Source: Thermococcus indicus
Lineage (GTDB): Archaea > Methanobacteriota_B > Thermococci > Thermococcales > Thermococcaceae
Length of the DNA: 64,000 nucleotides
Direction: 5' to 3'
NCBI RefSeq assembly: GCF_006274605.1
Contig: NZ_CP040846.1
Span: 1,123,041 to 1,187,040, forward strand
Every line of letters begins with the position of its first letter. Positions within the stretch are counted from its first letter, which is position 1. Positions 40,928-48,597 of this stretch are shown here, in pieces. The position numbers and the translations under genes were made by a program. The notes beneath the pieces were generated by a model. The model saw nothing but the letters and a program-made list of their open reading frames with translations, made no database searches and had not been told where the DNA came from.

Positions 40928-41680
40928 ATGCTGGGCGCCGAAGTGTACCTGAAGGGCCGGTACTGGGAGGTTGACCTCCTCCGCGGCATCGGAATAACGA
41001 TGATGGTGGTCTCAAACTTTGTCACAGACCTCTGGCTCTTCCTCAACTACTCCGGGCACCGCACGTTCTGGTTCGCCTTCGCAGTTGTCACCGCCTCGAT
41101 ATTCGTCTTCACATCTGGCCTCTCGTTCTGGATAAGCTATTCCCGAACGGTAAAGAGAAACCCCCAACCGTACATGAAGTATTTCCGGCGCTTTCTCAAG
41201 CTATTTGGCCTTGGTATGCTCATAACCCTCGTCACCTCCCTTCTCCCGGGTGAAATGACGATTCACTTTGGAATCCTCCACTTCCTCGGCGTGGCGGCTC
41301 TCCTGGCCATTCCATTTCACCGGTTCGAGAGAAAGAACCTTTTCTGGGCAGTCTTTTTCATCCTCGGCTATTTCCTGGTGAGCAGCCTCCACGATGGCCT
41401 CTGGCTCCTCCCCCTGGGCATTACGCCCGAGAACTACTTCGCTCCCGATTACTTCCCGATTTTTCCCTGGTTTGGAGTGTACCTGCTCGGAATGACCGCT
41501 GGGAGCGTTTTCTACCCCGGGGGAACAAGAAAAATGCATCCTTCCCTGCCGCAGAGTCCCGCGATTCACTTCCTAACCTTCGCTGGCAGGCACACGCTGG
41601 CAATATACCTGCTCCACCAGCCGGTTCTCGTGGGCCTGCTGAGGCTTGTCCACGGGCCTATCCCGGGGCTTCCAATTTAA
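40928..41680 (+). CDS. DUF1624 (HGSNAT-like) membrane acyltransferase
   Basis: A 250-residue multi-pass membrane protein of the heparan-alpha-glucosaminide N-acetyltransferase-like group. Diagnostic pieces are RYWEVDLLRGIGITMMVVSN at the N-terminus, HFGILHFLGVAALL, FPIFPWFGVYLLGMTAG and AGRHTLAIYLLHQP. About seven membrane segments are present. Relatives transfer acetyl groups across the membrane to sugar amines; here a cell-envelope sugar is a possible acceptor. It has no clear ribosome site at ATG 40928. Confidence 0.8.
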   Translation: MLGAEVYLKGRYWEVDLLRGIGITMMVVSNFVTDLWLFLNYSGHRTFWFAFAVVTASIFVFTSGLSFWISYSRTVKRNPQPYMKYFRRFLKLFGLGMLITLVTSLLPGEMTIHFGILHFLGVAALLAIPFHRFERKNLFWAVFFILGYFLVSSLHDGLWLLPLGITPENYFAPDYFPIFPWFGVYLLGMTAGSVFYPGGTRKMHPSLPQSPAIHFLTFAGRHTLAIYLLHQPVLVGLLRLVHGPIPGLPI

Positions 41681-41685
41681 CCGGA

Positions 41686-41697
41686 AAATTTAAAAAG
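41686..41697 (+). promoter_or_regulatory. TATA box for 41719 gene
   Basis: AAAATTTAAAAA lies 22-33 bases before ATG 41719, so the mRNA is likely leaderless. Confidence 0.5.
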
Positions 41698-41718
41698 TTC
41701 GTTCCAACTTTGAATCGT

Positions 41719-42333
41719 ATGAAGGTGGAAATCGAAGCGTTTATGGAGCCTCCTTCCATTGAAGAGTGCCTGAGAAAGGCCGCGCTCGACGCGCTGGTGG
41801 ACGAGACGGTCAGGGTCAGGGGAGATTTCGTTAGTGAGCTTTTCCACCCAGGTCCGTGGGAGAGGTTTAAGGAATGCACCCGGCCAAAAGCGAGCGTCGA
41901 GTTCTCGGTGGGCGGGTTATTCATCGCCCGGGGTGAGGAGGACTACCTACGGTTTGCGGAGGGAATTTTAAGCATCGGGGCCGTCGCAAGGGGCAGGTTT
42001 GAGGTGGCCTTAAGGCTGGCGGGGCTTACGGAAACGCACCTCTTGGCGGACCCCGTGGACGATGGAGTCCAACTGTCGTTCGCGGGCTTCTACGGCATGG
42101 TAAGGCTCTCCGAAGGCGGGATAACCTTCTCGACGGAAGAGAGCACCGTGCAGGTGCCTCTTGAGGACTACCTCGGCGCCGAGGAGCGCTTTCTCAGTTC
42201 CCTCGCCTTCGACCTCAGGGAGCTGTTCGAGACCTGCTCAAAGCACGGACTTGAGAGGGCGTTCCTCGAGAACACCCGGCCGGTGAGGCTTCTCCTGAAG
42301 GTGATTGGCTATGAGAACGGGGTGGGACGTTGA
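41719..42333 (+). CDS. Hypothetical protein, first of a pair
   Basis: A 204-residue soluble acidic protein (MKVEIEAFMEPPSIEECLRK...) of unknown function. It is alternating alpha/beta with a PVDDGVQLSFAGFYGMVRLSEGG sheet region (split here by turns) and a helical C-terminus. There are four cysteines without spacing typical of metal sites. Its last 23 bases overlap the next gene, whose ribosome site lies inside it; the two are a coupled pair. Their N-terminal regions may be distant relatives, since both have a sheet region with L-x-F-x-V strands. Confidence 0.6.
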   Translation: MKVEIEAFMEPPSIEECLRKAALDALVDETVRVRGDFVSELFHPGPWERFKECTRPKASVEFSVGGLFIARGEEDYLRFAEGILSIGAVARGRFEVALRLAGLTETHLLADPVDDGVQLSFAGFYGMVRLSEGGITFSTEESTVQVPLEDYLGAEERFLSSLAFDLRELFETCSKHGLERAFLENTRPVRLLLKVIGYENGVGR

Positions 42334-43444
42334 GGTAACGCGGGAGTGGCTACTCGAAAATCTCCTGGAACTCTCGAGGTCGGGCGACTTCCTCGAGTAC
42401 TCCCGGAAGGACTGGGACGACTACGGGGTTCTAAGCCTCTGGCAGGGCGACCTCCTCGTCTTCGGGGCGGACGTTTTCCTCGGCCAAGCTCTCGAAGAGC
42501 TGGCCCTCCTGAACTTCCACCTGCTCGGGACTGAGGCACCGCTCGACCTTGGAAAGCCGCGGACGGGAAAGCTTGAGGGGAGGCCCTTCCACCGGGCCCT
42601 CGCGGGAAAGAACTTCGACGCGTTCTTGGGGGAGCACCTGATATTTAGCCTCGGCTCCTACGACCCCTGGATAGACCTGCACGTCGTTGATGACGGGAAG
42701 ACCCTGGGGATCCTTTCCCTCGAGTGGTACGGACCGCACCAAGAGCTGTACTTCGAGGTTCCCAAGGAGGAGTGGCTCGACTCAACGGTGAGGCTCTTCA
42801 CGATGGTCGTTAGGGACTTCGAGAGGATGCGGGGGACGCTTCTCAGGCACGGCCTCATTGAGGCACCTCAAAAAATCGGGCGCTACCGGGTAATCCTGAG
42901 GAGCCTTCTCGACGCGTATCCAATAGACCTCGACGCCCTGCCACCGGCTTACGCCCCCTGGGAGGTGGAGGAAGTCCTGAGAACGGCCTCGAACTTCCTG
43001 TTCCGGGGGAGTGCCGAAGGGGCAAAGTGCGTCCTCGACTCGCTCGAAAACCCCAACCACTACTGGCAGGCGCTCTCCAGAATCCACGGGAAACCGGAGA
43101 CCCTCGAGCGCCTCTACCGCCTCCTTGATGAGCCATACCGCTCTGAGGCTCTGGCCCACCTGGCATACCTATACACTGTGGATGGAAAGCCCGGGGACGG
43201 ATCGAGGATCGCGGAGGAGCTAAGGAGCGATGCAGCCCACTGGAACCTCGCCTTGGGACTTCTCAGAGTGGAGTGCTATGAAGAGGCCATAGCAACTGCG
43301 GAAAGAATCGAAAACGCCTGGCTTAGGGGAGGAGTTCTCATCAGGGCCTACCTCGATCGGCCGGAGCTGGCCGAGGAGATAAAGGGGATAGCGCCGGAGC
43401 ACGTTAGAGTCTTCATCGAGGAAAGGGAGAAAGGAGGACATTGA
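42311..43444 (+). CDS. Hypothetical protein, second of a pair, helical-repeat C-terminus
   Basis: A 377-residue soluble protein, unrecognised. The first 180 residues are alpha/beta (LSLWQGDLLVFGADVFLGQALEEL, LGSYDPWIDLHVVDDG). The second half is all helix, with TPR/HEAT-like units (RSEALAHLAYLYTVDGKPG, WNLALGLLRVECYEEAIATAER). ATG 42311 has GGTGATT at correct spacing inside the upstream gene. The stop lies 32 bases inside the convergent thiDN gene. It is probably a partner of the 41719 product. Confidence 0.6.
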   Translation: MRTGWDVEVTREWLLENLLELSRSGDFLEYSRKDWDDYGVLSLWQGDLLVFGADVFLGQALEELALLNFHLLGTEAPLDLGKPRTGKLEGRPFHRALAGKNFDAFLGEHLIFSLGSYDPWIDLHVVDDGKTLGILSLEWYGPHQELYFEVPKEEWLDSTVRLFTMVVRDFERMRGTLLRHGLIEAPQKIGRYRVILRSLLDAYPIDLDALPPAYAPWEVEEVLRTASNFLFRGSAEGAKCVLDSLENPNHYWQALSRIHGKPETLERLYRLLDEPYRSEALAHLAYLYTVDGKPGDGSRIAEELRSDAAHWNLALGLLRVECYEEAIATAERIENAWLRGGVLIRAYLDRPELAEEIKGIAPEHVRVFIEEREKGGH

Positions 43445-44708
43445 CCCTTTTCACGACCTCCCGCGCGTCCCTTCCGAAGATTAGAACCATCGGCTCCTTG
43501 CCCCAGTCCCCGAGGTGGTAGATTAAATCGGGCCTCTCTCCAGCCCTCTTAACGGCCGTCTCTATTCCCCATTCCATCGTTCCCCTCCCGGCTCTCTTTA
43601 CCTCCTCCGGCTCCTCCCTGCGGTCGTAGAAGGAAACGACGAGGCCGAGCTCTTTGGCCCGCGCTATCAGCTCTTCCGAATAGCACAGGTTCAGGACGGC
43701 CCGGGTTTCTGGGTAGAACTCGCGCATCCTGAGCAAAGCCCTCCTCAGGTGGTCGCTGGCGTTAAGTTCCACGGGGCCAACAGGCTTTACCGTTTTTCCG
43801 TAGCGGACGATTCTGCCCTTAACTGCGAAGACTTCGCCGAGGGGAGTCGCGAGCGCGAAGTTCGTTCCCACCTCCGGAACGTGGGAGTTTAACTTTTCCC
43901 CGAGCTTCACCAGCTCTCCAACGGCCCCTTCAAGCTCTTCCCTGGCCCTCCAGCGGTAGGCATCTCTCTGGAGCTTCCAGAGGAGATTGACGGCCTTCGC
44001 TTCGGCCTTTGAGAACCTTATGGCGCCTTCGACGAAGCTCTTAGCATTTTCCACTGCCTCGGGAAGCTCAAACTCCTTCGCCAGAAAAGCGGCCAAGGCT
44101 GACGAGAAGGCACAGCCCGTCCCGTGGGTGAAGCCATCAACCCTTTCCCCAGGAAACTCAAAGAACTCCCCGTTCCAGTAGAGGACGTCGGTGAAGTTGA
44201 GATGCCCGCCCTTAACTACAACCGCTTCCGCTCCAAGCTCCTCCGCCATGGCCCTCGCCGCTTCTCTCATGTCTCCAACCGAGCGGATTTCGATGCCCGT
44301 AAGTGTTTCTGCCTCGGGGACGTTGGGGGTGACTATCGAGCCACTCACGAGGACCTTGAGCGACTCGACGTCATCAATGAGCCTCTCACCGGTGCTCGAA
44401 GCCATCACCGGGTCGAAGACCCTCGTTAAGTCCTCCGTCTCCTTGGCAACGACCTTGGCTATCTCCCCGCTCCCAAGCATGCCCACTTTGACTGCCTTAA
44501 TATCGAAGTGCCCCTTAACGGCCCGTATCTGGTCCCTCACGACCTCCACTGAAAGAGAGAAATAGCCGGAAACCTTCTCGGGGTTCTGGTAGGTGACCGC
44601 TGTAAGAATTGGGAGCGGGTGCTCCCCTAAAGCCGAGACCGTCTCGATGTCAGCCTTCAGTCCAGCTCCCCCGCCGGTGTCGAGGCCCGCTATGATGAGA
44701 ACGGCCAT
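43413..44708 (-). CDS. thiDN: Bifunctional HMP(-P) kinase / thiamine-phosphate synthase ThiDN
   Basis: A 431-residue fusion. The ThiD part (about 1-245) phosphorylates hydroxymethylpyrimidine twice: LIIAGLDTGGGAGLKADIE, DPVMASSTGE, and the anion-hole/catalytic stretch THGTGCAFSSALA (C199). The ThiN part (about 260-431) joins HMP-PP and thiazole phosphate, replacing ThiE: VGTNFALATPLG, LNASDHLRRALLRM, and DWGKEPMVLIFGRDA near the end. This fusion is typical for archaea. ATG 44708 follows GGTGATGGA and lies 4 bases from the thi4 stop, so thi4-thiDN is an operon. Confidence 0.95.
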   Translation of the reverse strand: MAVLIIAGLDTGGGAGLKADIETVSALGEHPLPILTAVTYQNPEKVSGYFSLSVEVVRDQIRAVKGHFDIKAVKVGMLGSGEIAKVVAKETEDLTRVFDPVMASSTGERLIDDVESLKVLVSGSIVTPNVPEAETLTGIEIRSVGDMREAARAMAEELGAEAVVVKGGHLNFTDVLYWNGEFFEFPGERVDGFTHGTGCAFSSALAAFLAKEFELPEAVENAKSFVEGAIRFSKAEAKAVNLLWKLQRDAYRWRAREELEGAVGELVKLGEKLNSHVPEVGTNFALATPLGEVFAVKGRIVRYGKTVKPVGPVELNASDHLRRALLRMREFYPETRAVLNLCYSEELIARAKELGLVVSFYDRREEPEEVKRAGRGTMEWGIETAVKRAGERPDLIYHLGDWGKEPMVLIFGRDAREVVKRVNVLLSPFPR

Positions 44709-44712
44709 TCCA

Positions 44713-45462
44713 TCACCTCAGCTTTTCGAGAATTTCGAAGGCCGCTTTCCTCCCGCTGAGGAACATTCCGCCGAATATCGGGCCCATTCTCGGGGCACCG
44801 CTTATCGCGTTCGCGGCCATTCCGGTGACGTAGAGGCCGGGGAAGATTTCCTTCGTGTGCTTTACGGTGAGCTCTTCGCCCCTCTCGGCCCACATCGGGC
44901 CCTCTCCGGGAACCTCAAGCAGGCCGCGCCTGACGAGGTGTTGCGTAATCTGCGCCCCGTGGCCCGTCGAATCGATTACAAACTTCGCCTCGACGGTGAG
45001 CGGGTCCACGTGGAGGCCCGTCATGAGAACCGGCGTCCAGTTGATTACGATTCCGGCCACGCGGTCGTCCTTGAGAACCAAGTCCTCGACCTCAATCATG
45101 TTGAAGAACCTCACGCCGGCTTTGACGGCCTTGCTCGCTATTGTCGTTGCTGTTTCGATAGCATCTGCAACGTAGAGGCCGTTTTTAAAGGGCTTGTACG
45201 TTATCCCGAACTCGTCGAGGATTTCCCTGGCTTCCTCCTGGACGACTATCCTGTTGAAGCCCATCGCGCCGCCCCAGATTCCGCCGCCGGTGGAGAGCTT
45301 CTTCTCGAATATCGCAACCTTTGCCCCGTTCTTCGCCAGGTAATAGCCTGCAACCATCCCCGAGGGGCCCGCGCCGACTATCGCCACGTCAAGGCTCAAA
45401 CTCTCAAGAAGCTCGGCCGTGTAGGCCTCTATTATCGCCCTGCTTATCTCTATTTCTCTCAT
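44713..45462 (-). CDS. thi4: Thiazole synthase Thi4, non-suicidal (His-type)
   Basis: A 249-residue flavin-fold enzyme making the thiazole phosphate carboxylate from NAD and glycine. The dinucleotide motif is VGAGPSGMVAGY (29-40), followed by FEKKLSTGGGIWGGAM. At the position of the yeast sulfur-donating cysteine the sequence has His (H151 in TGLHVDPLTV). Such archaeal Thi4 enzymes use free sulfide and iron and turn over catalytically. The C-terminal GLYVTGMAANAISGAPRMGPIFGGM is typical. ATG 45462 is chosen for GGGTGG at 5 nt rather than GTG 45471. It is the first gene of the thi4-thiDN operon, next to regulatory copy R1. Confidence 0.95.
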   Translation of the reverse strand: MREIEISRAIIEAYTAELLESLSLDVAIVGAGPSGMVAGYYLAKNGAKVAIFEKKLSTGGGIWGGAMGFNRIVVQEEAREILDEFGITYKPFKNGLYVADAIETATTIASKAVKAGVRFFNMIEVEDLVLKDDRVAGIVINWTPVLMTGLHVDPLTVEAKFVIDSTGHGAQITQHLVRRGLLEVPGEGPMWAERGEELTVKHTKEIFPGLYVTGMAANAISGAPRMGPIFGGMFLSGRKAAFEILEKLR

Positions 45463-45470
45463 CACGACCA

Positions 45471-45547
45471 CCCAAAAACCTTTTAAGGCTCGCTAAAAAC
45501 TGAGTTTTGAAATTTAAAAACTTTGTTATAAGTGGGTTTTAAACCGG
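45471..45547. promoter_or_regulatory. thi regulatory region, copy R1
   Basis: A 77-bp A+T-rich segment before thi4, about 90% identical (7 substitutions, one indel) and in the same orientation as copy R2 at 47224. It has TATA-like cores usable in both directions (ATTTAAAAA or its complement TTTTTAAAT, and TTATAA). An imperfect palindrome, CTAAAAACT-G-AGTTTTGAA, lies at 45493-45511. Leftward it drives thi4-thiDN. The rightward promoter half now faces the 3' end of the 45578 gene and is antisense to it. Confidence 0.7.
45493..45511. promoter_or_regulatory. Imperfect thi operator palindrome in R1
   Basis: CTAAAAACT and AGTTTTGAA flank a central G. Two positions break the symmetry that is perfect in copy R2. 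It is a likely regulator (ThiR-type) site for thi4. Confidence 0.5.
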
Positions 45548-45562
45548 CAGAAAATGCGAGTA

Positions 45563-45577
45563 GCGAAAAAAGAAAAA
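45563..45577 (-). terminator. T-rich end of the 45578 gene
   Basis: The minus strand reads ATTTTTCTTTTTTCG directly after the stop codon. Confidence 0.4.
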
Positions 45578-47167
45578 TCAACGGTCATGCCCGGTGTTGA
45601 TATTATCCGGGCAGTAACCAGTACGCGGGTCACAGGGCGGGCTGTAGCCAGGATCCCCTGGGATGAAGATATCTCCAAACATTCCAGTTAGGGGGTACTT
45701 GTCACCTTTGTACTCAAATGCCACTTTACTGGAATATATTGTGACGCGTACGTTGGTATCTTTGTACTTTTCTTTCAATGCCATTGAAACACTTACTAAT
45801 GAAGATATCCTCGTTTCTTTAGTTAGCCCCACTCCAATTGCTAATGTGAAAGGTGCGATTTTTGTGTTTCCTCCGCCAATGACTCCCAGCACTGGTGCTG
45901 AAGCTGAAAACAGTGGTAGGGTATTTACTCTATGACTAAAGTAATATGTGTTGGTGAGAAGCCCTCCCTCGCTTTCCATAACGCCCTTGGGAGTCCAGTA
46001 CCTATGTACAAACAGCATCGTCCTGCTCATCGGTCCTCCGTTCTCCCTTGGCCATCCGGGTTCTACGAACTCTCTCAGGCGCATGTCCTTTTCATCTGGT
46101 TTCCCCAAGATAACGTACGCGTAGGTGTCGAGAGGTTTTTTGTTCCAGACCTCACCATTGATGTAATCAACTCTATAGAGCTGGTACTTGGCAAACGTCA
46201 CGCTACCCCTAATTCCGGCCCCAATAACGGAAGGCGAAGTTAACTCTGAACCCCATATCTTAATCGTTGATTCAGGGATCCTGAGGGAGTTTTTATTTAT
46301 TACATATGAATGCCCAAGTATCTTTCCTTCCACTGAGCCACTGACACTTCCTTTTTCAATGGCTCCCACCGCAGAGAAAGCTAGCTCCGCGTTATTGTCT
46401 GATATTGCATCGTAGTTTAAGGAGATAAAAACGTTATTTACCTTATCAGTGTCTCCAGTTACTTGAAACGCAGCCACCGGAATGATGCTGGCTGTTCCTA
46501 ACGTCTTCTCGTGAAGCCACTCAAAACAGTACCACGTCCGATCGCCACCTTCATAGAACACTGGCGAACAGGAAGACTCAAGAAGTGATAATCTCTCAGA
46601 GGAGATGCCAATGGTTTCTCTGGTTTCCTTTGAGGTTACCCTCCCATGATCTCGTAGCATCCTCATGACTTCTCCCTTGTCGTAAAGTCTGTCAATAGCA
46701 TTGCCGTCGAGTTGGACCTTGATCGTCATTCTGGATACAATCCCGTTAACCGTGAGGGGAACCGTTTTCATGAAGTAATTCAGATTGCCATCTCTGTCAA
46801 CAGTAGTCCCCAGCAGGAGCAGGGAAGGTTTCACGCTCCCCGGGTCGATGCTTTCGGCCGTTAAGTACTTGCTCCATTCGCGCATGGCATGGAGTACACG
46901 GTAAAAGTCTATTGAGATCTTGCCCTTACCGGAATAAACTCCGAGGTCCATCAGAGAGCCGTTGGGCATAAGCATTGAGATCGTAACCGTCGCCGGGTCA
47001 TCGGTGGGCAGTTCAACCTCGAAGGAGGGCTCGAAGATAAAGTTCCGGTAGTAATCCACCCTCGTCCCGTAGTATTCGGTGGACTTCACTGGAATCTGGG
47101 AGGCTGCAAAAACCGACGCTGACACCACGGCAAGTATCAGGAGAAAGACTATTGCCACTCTTTTCAC
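45578..47167 (-). CDS. Secreted hypothetical protein between two thi regulatory copies
   Basis: A 529-residue exported protein with a signal peptide (MKRVAIVFLLILAVVSASVFA). It is beta-rich, with a helix-turn section around residues 165-195 (LYDKGEVMRMLRDHGRVTSKETRETIG). It has a possible disulfide pair (SSCSPVFYE, TWYCFEW) and a Cys/Pro/Gly-rich end (SPPCDPRTGYCPDN). I recognise no family. The base composition is clearly more A+T-rich than the thi genes around it, suggesting transfer. The start is GTG 47167 with GGTGATCC. Its upstream region is R2, so transcription may be under thiamine control. Confidence 0.7.
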   Translation of the reverse strand: MKRVAIVFLLILAVVSASVFAASQIPVKSTEYYGTRVDYYRNFIFEPSFEVELPTDDPATVTISMLMPNGSLMDLGVYSGKGKISIDFYRVLHAMREWSKYLTAESIDPGSVKPSLLLLGTTVDRDGNLNYFMKTVPLTVNGIVSRMTIKVQLDGNAIDRLYDKGEVMRMLRDHGRVTSKETRETIGISSERLSLLESSCSPVFYEGGDRTWYCFEWLHEKTLGTASIIPVAAFQVTGDTDKVNNVFISLNYDAISDNNAELAFSAVGAIEKGSVSGSVEGKILGHSYVINKNSLRIPESTIKIWGSELTSPSVIGAGIRGSVTFAKYQLYRVDYINGEVWNKKPLDTYAYVILGKPDEKDMRLREFVEPGWPRENGGPMSRTMLFVHRYWTPKGVMESEGGLLTNTYYFSHRVNTLPLFSASAPVLGVIGGGNTKIAPFTLAIGVGLTKETRISSLVSVSMALKEKYKDTNVRVTIYSSKVAFEYKGDKYPLTGMFGDIFIPGDPGYSPPCDPRTGYCPDNINTGHDR

Positions 47168-47223
47168 AGGATCACCTAGATAGTTTATAGTATCTACAAC
47201 TTCAAAAAGTTTTCGGTTGAGCG

Positions 47224-47301
47224 CCCAAAAACCTTTTAAGCCGCGCTCAAAACTAAGTTTTGAGATTTAAAAACTTTGTTATAAACGGGTTTTAAAACCG
47301 G
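47224..47301. promoter_or_regulatory. thi regulatory region, copy R2
   Basis: A near-copy of R1 in direct orientation, ending at the thiC ribosome site. Rightward, ATTTAAAAA (47265-47273) is 38-46 bases before thiC ATG 47311 and fits as its TATA box. Leftward TATA-like elements (TTTTTAAAT, CTTAAAAGG) point to the 45578 gene. The perfect 19-bp palindrome at 47246-47264 abuts the TATA element. Confidence 0.75.
47246..47264. promoter_or_regulatory. Perfect thi operator palindrome in R2
   Basis: CTCAAAACT-A-AGTTTTGAG is a perfect inverted repeat of 9 bp per arm around one base. It sits immediately upstream of the thiC TATA element, where a bound dimer would block TBP/TFB. ThiR (HTH fused to a ThiN-like domain) is the known archaeal thiamine regulator and the natural candidate. 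Confidence 0.65.
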
Positions 47302-47310
47302 GTGATGGGA

Positions 47311-48591
47311 ATGACCCAGCTTGAGGAAGCTCAAAGGGGAGTAATCACGGAGGAGATGAAGTTCATCGCCGAGAGGGAGGGAATCAGCGCCGAGAAGCTC
47401 AGGAGGAGCGTCGCCAAAGGCCATACTGTCATCTTCCGCAACGTCCGCCACGACTGGGTTAAGCCCGTCGCTGTCGGCAACGTCGTCCGCGTGAAAATCA
47501 ATGCCAACATAGGCACCTCCCGCGACATCGTCGACCTCAAGGCCGAAATAGAGAAGGCTAAGGTCGCTGTCAAGTACGGGGCCGACACCATAATGGACCT
47601 CTCCACCGGCGGCGACCTCGATTCGATAAGGAAGGCCATAATGCACGCCGTTGACGTGCCGATTGGGACGGTGCCTATTTACCAGGCGGCGGAGGAGATG
47701 TTGGCAAAGGGAAAGGCAATCATCGAGATGAGCGAGGACGATATGTGGAAGGCCGTTGAGAAGCACTTCAGGGACGGCGTTGATTACACGACGATTCACG
47801 TTGGAGTCACGAAGGAAGTCGTCGAGAAGATGAAGGGTACGAAGAGAATCGTCGGCATGGTCTCGCGCGGGGGGACGTTTTTAGCTGCCTGGATACTTCA
47901 CTGGGGCGACGAGAATCCTTTCTATAAAGACTACGACTATCTGCTTGAGCTGGCCAGGGAGTACGACGTCGTTCTCAGCCTCGGCGACGGGTTGAGGCCT
48001 GGCGGACTGCCAGATGCTGGCGACGAGCTTCAGATAGCGGAACTCTACACCCTCGGGAGGCTCGTTAGAAAGGCCAGGGAAGCCGGAGTTCAAACGATGG
48101 TCGAGGGGCCAGGCCACGTTCCGATAGACCAGATAGGGGCCCAGGTGAAGCTCGCCAAGATCGCCACGGACAATGCTCCTTTCTATGTGTTGGGTCCGAT
48201 AGTTACCGACGTTTTCCCAGGCTACGACCACATCACGGCTGCCATAGGCGGAGCAATAGCCGCCCTGAACGGCGCCGACTTCCTCTGCTACGTAACGCCG
48301 GCGGAGCACCTCGGACTGCCGACGGTGGAGCACGTGAGGGAAGGGGTTATAGCCGCCAGGATAGCCGCTCACGCGGTGAACCTGACACGCTTCGAGGCCG
48401 ACTTTAGGAAGGACTACCTCATGAGCCTGGCCCGCGGTAAACTCGACTGGGCGGGACAGTTCGAGCTGAGCCAGGACAGAGATAGATTCATCGAAATAAG
48501 GAAGGAGAGACCGACAAAGACCGAGGCCTGCTCGATGTGCGGCGACCTCTGCGCGATAAAGCTCATCAACGACATGCTGAGGGATGGGTGA
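47311..48591 (+). CDS. thiC: Phosphomethylpyrimidine synthase ThiC
   Basis: Radical SAM enzyme that rearranges aminoimidazole ribotide to HMP-phosphate, 426 residues. Seen are the substrate-binding segments (ADTIMDLSTGGDLDSIR, VGMVSRGG, VEGPGHVP, GPIVTDVFPGYDHI, IGGAIAALNGADFLCYVTPAEHLGLP, given here in pieces) and the C-terminal cluster motif CSMCGDLC (C-x2-C-x3-C, the archaeal spacing). ATG 47311 follows GGGTGAT; the upstream GTG/ATG codons are part of the site. It is controlled by the R2 region. AIR links it to the purine genes downstream. Confidence 0.96.
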   Translation: MTQLEEAQRGVITEEMKFIAEREGISAEKLRRSVAKGHTVIFRNVRHDWVKPVAVGNVVRVKINANIGTSRDIVDLKAEIEKAKVAVKYGADTIMDLSTGGDLDSIRKAIMHAVDVPIGTVPIYQAAEEMLAKGKAIIEMSEDDMWKAVEKHFRDGVDYTTIHVGVTKEVVEKMKGTKRIVGMVSRGGTFLAAWILHWGDENPFYKDYDYLLELAREYDVVLSLGDGLRPGGLPDAGDELQIAELYTLGRLVRKAREAGVQTMVEGPGHVPIDQIGAQVKLAKIATDNAPFYVLGPIVTDVFPGYDHITAAIGGAIAALNGADFLCYVTPAEHLGLPTVEHVREGVIAARIAAHAVNLTRFEADFRKDYLMSLARGKLDWAGQFELSQDRDRFIEIRKERPTKTEACSMCGDLCAIKLINDMLRDG

Positions 48592-48597
48592 GGCGGA

